Source: Aptenodytes patagonicus
Lineage: Eukaryota; Chordata; Aves; Sphenisciformes; Spheniscidae
Direction of reading: 5' to 3'
DNA: 64,000 nucleotides
Assembly (NCBI RefSeq): GCF_965638725.1
Contig: NC_134981.1
Location: forward strand, 48,140,849 to 48,204,848
The position numbers were made by a program, and so were the translations under genes. Of this stretch, positions 58,835 through 64,000 are shown piece after piece (the first letter of the stretch is position 1; every line of letters starts with the position of its first letter). The notes under the pieces were generated by a model that did no database searches, was not told the origin of the DNA, and saw only the letters and a list, made by a program, of their open reading frames with translations.

Positions 58835-59430
58835 TGTACTGGGTCTGGCTGGGATGGAGTTAATTTTCTTCATAGTAGCTAGTATGGGGCTATGTTTTGG
58901 ATTTGTGATGAAAACAGTGTTGATAATACAGGGATGTTTTAGTTACTGCTGAGCAGTGCTTACACAGAGTCAAGGCCTTTTCTGCTCCTCACACTGCCTT
59001 GCCAGTGAGTAGGCTGGGGGTGCACAAGAAGTTGGGAGGGGACACAGCTGGGACAGCTGACCCCAACTGACCAAAGGGATATTCCATACCATATGACGTC
59101 ATGCTCAGCAATAAAAGCTGGGGGAAGAAGAAGGAAGGGGGGGACGTTTGGAGTGATGGTGTTTGTCTTCCCAAGTAACCGTTACGCGTGATGGAGCCCT
59201 GCTTTCCTGGAGATGGCTGAACACCTGCCTGCCGATGGGAAGTACTGAATGAATTCCTTGTTTTGCTTTGCTTGTGCGCATGGCTTTTGCTTTGCCTATT
59301 AAACTGCTTTTATCTCAACCCACGAGTTTTCTCACTTTTACCCTTCCGATTCTCTCCCCCATCCCACTGGAGGGGGAGTGAGTGAGCAGCTGTGTGGGAC
59401 TTAGCTGCCCACCAGGGTTAACCCACAACA
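58835..59430 (+). mobile_element. Solo LTR, family A, with exact target duplication
   Basis: It starts TGTACTGGGTCTGGCTGGG and ends GTTAACCCACAACA. GCAGG flanks it on both sides (58830-58834 and 59431-59435). CRE at 59094-59101. Lies in the ZNF462 intron between exons 53088 and 60023, antisense to the gene. Confidence 0.94.
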
Positions 59431-60022
59431 GCAGGAATCTCATCCCAGAGCGCCCCAAAAGATGTCTCTTCTGAGCTTGCCTGTAGTTAATAGAATAGGA
59501 ATCCCTAATCCTGCTTTTAGCTGGATTAAAAGAAAAAAAGCGGGGGGAGTCTTAAAGAAAAAAATAAACATTCTAATTTTTGTCTTGTTCCTAAGAATGG
59601 GTGAGGAAGATGTTATGAAGAGAGAAATTTCAAGCAAGCAGTGAAGGGATATTTTTAAGCCTCTGGAGTTAATTGATACATCCTACCACAGTGTTTATGA
59701 TAGCAAGCACTTTAGAAACACATACATAGGAAACAACCTTGGCCTAGGTCCAAGTTGTAAATTAGTCTAACTCTTGCTAAATAGGTACTTGACAACTGTT
59801 GACCTCTCTAGAGGAAAAGCTTAAAAAGAATTTTAAATCTGCCCACTTCTACATTGGAAAACTTTATATTTCACAGAAAAGAAGTAAGATGTAGTTAGGC
59901 CTGATCTATTCAACATATCTGAGCTCACATACAGAGAAAAAACTTAATGGATCAATCTGAAAGAGTGGTGTTCTGTTCAGCATTCTCTTTGTCAGATATA
60001 GATATATACAGGGACATTTTAC

Positions 60023-60159
60023 CTCTGTGCAGAACTATATGATCAATCATGTTACATTTGTATTTGGTGTGATATAGGCAAAGAGGACAACGAAGGTCTT
60101 TGGGTCCTTCCTCAGGAACTGCCGAATGCCCAGCTTCCACGTGCATAGTAAAAGCAGAT
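60023..60159 (-). CDS. ZNF462: ZNF462 exon with one and a half C2H2 fingers
   Basis: The acceptor TTTCACAG and donor GTAAAA frame 137 bases. It begins SAFTMHVEAGH, the second half of a finger begun in exon 63332-63593, followed by VPEEGPKDLR and the finger CPLCLYHTKYK...DHIVLH. The position after HTKYK is Cys here (Arg in human as recalled), which adds a Cys between the zinc ligands. Phases agree with both neighbours. Confidence 0.93.
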
Positions 60160-61539
60160 CTGTGAAATGGGAGGGAGACATGGAAGCAGTCAGAAGAGGT
60201 GTGTATGGAACACTGAAGTGTCACAGCTCTATTACAGAAGTGTTGTACAAAATGGTAAAGATACCACTCAGCCTTCTCTTCATAAAGCCACACGGCATTT
60301 CAGGACTACTCACATGGATATCACATGAGCATAGTTATTTGCAGGCTCATATACCTAAGTAACTGAACACACATTCTGCACAAGATACTCTTTTGCAGTG
60401 ATTGCTCTAGTCACATTGCTATAGTTAAGATGGCAAAAGTATTTCCAACTGTTGTGCTTGTTATTTGCTTGCCTTTGGCAAAGAGAGACATTTTAGCAAG
60501 TTGAGTAAAATCCTTTCAATTGTCCTAGACTTTGAAGGGTGAAAATAAACTTATTTCTGACGGAAAAAAAAAAAAAAATCCTCAACAACCTCTCTCTTTG
60601 TAGGACTAGCCCCACAACAGCTGAAATGTTCAGATTCGAGATATGAAATAGACTTGCACCTACAGTAAGTTTGACACCAAGTTGATAAGTTTGAAAGCTT
60701 CAATTATGAGGACCTGAAAATGCAAGACTGAGAATACTCCACAAATGAACAGTACTTTTGCACAACAAATCTCATACCATTAGCTGCATACTTAAAAGAT
60801 ACAAGAGACATACATGCAGAAGAAATTAACTACACACCTATCAAGCCACAAGGTCAAGTACTAAAATGAGAGGTGTTTGTAAACTTGGGGGAATTAGGTC
60901 ATTTTTTTTCCTGGGGTAGTGCTAAAGCTTGCAAGAGCTAAGCTGCTGGCTGCATTAAATTACAGAATTTAAAGCCCCTTTGAAAGTTCTCCAAGTCTGT
61001 TAGCTTGAATGCAAAACAACTTACTAACACAACTGGCTTTGGGCCTGATCCAATGGTCATTGAAGCCAATAGGTGAGTTTTTATCAACTTCAGTGGATGC
61101 TTTCGTGTGTTTAATTCTCTATGGTGACTGGAAGTTTTTTTTTTAGAGAGAGCTCACGTGTGTATGTTGTACATTTAAAGAGGAAAGACTTAATCCCAGA
61201 AAGTTTGAGACACCACAATAAAGAACACAACTCTCTTTATGTAAATATGAAGATATGTAATTACAGCTTGATTTAAGGCAATTTTGTTTAATCCTGTTAG
61301 GAGAAAAGAGCAATAGGAAAATGTGAAAAGATACATTGGACCTGTCAAGAGTTGGAAATGCTTAAAACAAATAATAATCTGGAGCAGCGATAGTAATAGT
61401 AATCTGGAATTAAACAGCAAGTTATGCCATGTAACTGGCAAGGAGCTGAAGCAACAAAGCCTGATCCCTTATGGATGTATAACTTGAGGTTGCTCTTGTA
61501 TGAGGTCTCTCATGTCTAATGTCCAGCATATAGATAGAC

Positions 61540-62613
61540 ATGTACACAATACAATGGGTGAACAATTGGCTGAAGGGTCAGGCTCAAAGAGTTGTAAATG
61601 GGGTAACATCTGGCTGGTGGCCAGTCACTAGTGGAGTTCCCCAGGGCTCAATTTTAGGGCCAGTTCTCCTCAGTGTTTTTATCAATGACCTGGACACGGG
61701 AGTTGAGTGCACACTAAGTATGTTTGCCAACGATACTAAATTAGGAGGAGCTGTTGATTCCCTCGAGGGTAGGGAGACCTTACAGAGAGATCTTGATAGA
61801 TTAGAGCACTGGGCAATCGCCAACCGTATGAAATTTAACAAGGACAAATGCCGGATTCTGCATCTGGGATGGTGTAATCTTGCATGTATGTGTAGACTGG
61901 GGGACAAGAGGCTGGAGTGCAGCCCTGCAGAAAGGGATCTGGGGGTTTTGGTTGATGGCAAGCTCAAGATGAGTCAACAATGTGCCCTGGCAGCCAAAAG
62001 GGCCAACTGTATCCTGGGGTGCATTAAGCACAGTATAGCTAACCAGTCGAAAGAAGTGATTGTCCCACTATACTCAGCATTGGTGCAGCCTCACCTCAAG
62101 TATTGTGTGCAGTTTTGGGGTCCACAATATAAGAATAATATAAAAATATTAGAATGTGTCCAAAGGAGGGCAACAAAGATGGTGAAAGGACTAGAGGGCA
62201 TGAGTTATGAGGAGAGGCTGAGGATACTAGGTTTGTTCAGCTTAGAAGAGACTGAGGGGTGACCTCATTGCTGTCTACAACTTCCTCATGAGGGGGAGCG
62301 GAGAGGGAGGTGCTGATCTCTTCTCGCTGGTGTCCGGTGATAGGGCGCGAGGGAATGGCTTAAAGCTGAGTCAGGGGAAGTTCAGATTGGATATTAGGAA
62401 AAAGTTCTTCACTGAGAGAGTGGTCAAGCACTGGAACAAGCTCCCCAGGGAAGTAGTCATGGCCCCAAGCCCGTCAGTGTTCAAGAAGTGTTTGGACAAC
62501 GCTCTTAGATATATGGTTTAACTTTTAGGTTGCCCTGTGTGGAGTCAGGAGTTGGACTCGATGATCCTCGTGGGTCCCTTCCAACTCAGGATATTCTATG
62601 ATTCTATGATTCT
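61540..62613 (+). mobile_element. CR1 LINE fragment
   Basis: RT is read from 61540 ([17 protein letters not shown]) through [20 protein letters not shown]; the catalytic box is FANDTK (near 61725). A frameshift near 62255 separates the C-terminal part (62288-62521). The tail ATTCTATGATTCTATGATTC ends near 62613. It is antisense to ZNF462, in the intron between exons 60023 and 63332. Confidence 0.9.
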
Positions 62614-63331
62614 AATAGGAAAGGTTAAGCATAATTCTTTAACAGAACCTCTCTCCTTTACCCAACCACACTATCTATTTTCACAAATCTCCTAAGGACA
62701 TAATAGCTTTGAGACCTTGAATGTCAGCTAAGGGGGTTATGACTGAGGGTTCAAAATATCAGAAGGAAACTGAGAAACAGCACAACTGCATAAACCTTTT
62801 TTTCCTTAGGGAACATGGTGAAACACCCCCCACACACACTTTGGAGTATGCTTTATATTTCAGCCATATAAATTGCGGGGGGTGGGGGGGTAGGCATTAT
62901 GAGAGCTTTCTTCATAGAGGGAATAGAAATTCTATAACCTACCTAGAACATTTGACTGCCCCATGCTTCATGCTAATTGTTCCAAAAATATGCCTTATTT
63001 TTGGAGAGAAAATTCCTCATACTTGATGGTGAGGACCAGCATCTAATTACAAATTGTGAGGGGGGGAAAAACCCCACTCCTTGTACTATTTACTGTAGTG
63101 AGTACAACCTACTGCAAGTGTTTCTTATGCTTTTCTCTTCAGTAGATGGTACAGGCTGTTGTAGGAATGAAGAAAAAGAATTACATGGATGCTGCTGTGA
63201 TCTGGTATGGCATTTCCCTGGTCACCATTGGTCATGTTTCTCTTAGCTACAGCCAGTTCTCACAAAGATTTCAGAAGTCTTTTGAAGTGCTAAAAGAATC
63301 CCATTAGAAGTTTGTTTTGCACAATACTTAC

Positions 63332-63593
63332 TTAAAGCCTGTATAAAAGGAACAATCTTTGCACTTGAAGAGTTTCTTCCCTCCATGCTTGTCACGGTAA
63401 TGACGTCGAATGCTCTGTATGTAACCCGAGGAGAATTCACAAAATTCACAGTTAAGGATAGCTTCTGTTTTTTCCACTCCTGCAGCATTCCCAGAAAGTG
63501 GGATTCGGCTGATGTTATTGTTCCTGGCCAGAGCTGCAGACTGGTAGTGGTTCAACTGTTGCTGAACATCAGGAGGTTCCGAGTATGAAGAGT
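63332..63593 (-). CDS. ZNF462: ZNF462 exon with C2H2 finger and start of the next
   Basis: The acceptor TTTCTTTATAG and donor GTAAGT frame 262 bases: SSYSEPPDVQQQLNHYQSAA, a Ser/Asn-rich stretch, then the finger CEFCEFSSGYIQSIRRHYRDKH and the first half of another, CKDCSFYTGFK, completed in the next exon. This agrees with ZNF462 and is the most 5' exon in the window. The upstream exons, including the very large one with most fingers, lie beyond the right edge. Confidence 0.94.
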
Positions 63594-64000
63594 CTATAAA
63601 GAAAGAGAGAGAGAAGTTGTCATTGCAGGTGGGTCAATGAAATTTAAAGATTCCAAGCCTGCTCCAGCAGGCAGCCTTCTGAAGAGGTAAGAGGATTACC
63701 ATTTCTTCATCTAACCTGATTTGCATTCTACAGTGTAAAAGGTGGTCAGTTGAGATTAGGCTTTTAAAATCTGATCTGGGGAGGGATAAATATATGAGAG
63801 TAACCTATTAAAGACAGAAAGAAAAAGGAAATGGATACAATATTTCCCTCCCCCTTATACAACCCAACACCATTTTAATGACATTTAAAAAAACACAGAC
63901 TAGATATGTTTCAGCACACAAACTGAAAACTAGAATACTTTATTAAAAAAAAAAGGGAGGGGAGTCTTGGAAGTTTCCTAATACGTTGATCTGAATGTGG

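Overview
The window is nuclear DNA of a bird, or less likely another CR1-rich archosaur. The evidence is many CR1 LINE copies with the ATTCTATG 3' tail, several avian-type endogenous retrovirus (ERV) LTR families, and exons of two vertebrate genes. In human, ZNF462 and RAD23B are tandem neighbours on 9q31; the orthologous bird region is expected on chromosome Z (inference). No bacterial features, CRISPR array, tRNA or rRNA gene was seen.

Layout. Positions 1-10840 read as RAD23B intron 1 (minus strand), with a CR1, a decayed hAT transposon split by a second CR1, and a TATA-bearing LTR (family B). RAD23B exon 1 and its CpG-rich promoter lie at 10841-11200. From there to about 38150 the intergenic DNA is almost entirely mobile elements. 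From 38152 to the right edge lies the 3' end of ZNF462 on the minus strand: a 3' UTR and six coding exons (40543-40747, 41909-42023, 49160-49286, 52865-53088, 60023-60159, 63332-63593). All splice sites and phases agree, and six C2H2 fingers are encoded. Its introns carry further CR1s and LTRs.

The dominant structure is a large inverted repeat. Positions 10467-16981 and 31637-38151 are reverse complements of each other: 6515 bp arms around a 14655 bp spacer. I found no mismatch or indel; paired coordinates always sum to 48618. Each arm carries the RAD23B promoter plus exon 1, a CR1 nested in an older CR1, and a solo LTR with a 5-bp target duplication. The right arm therefore places a second RAD23B promoter and exon 1 downstream of ZNF462, pointing antisense into it. 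The breakpoints suggest the spacer may have flipped since the duplication. An assembly artefact must be excluded first.

The spacer holds an unusual provirus (20031-25599). It has a normal LTR, primer-binding site, gag, protease and partial reverse transcriptase (RT), but its far end is an inverted LTR fragment instead of a 3' LTR. An identical 5-bp duplication flanks the whole, so the integrated DNA seems to have had a U3 terminus at both ends. A CR1 later split its RT. The young CR1 copies share an Asp-to-Gly change in the RT catalytic motif.

The genes do not form a functional unit. The interest lies in rearrangement, mobile-element biology and a possible duplicated promoter.
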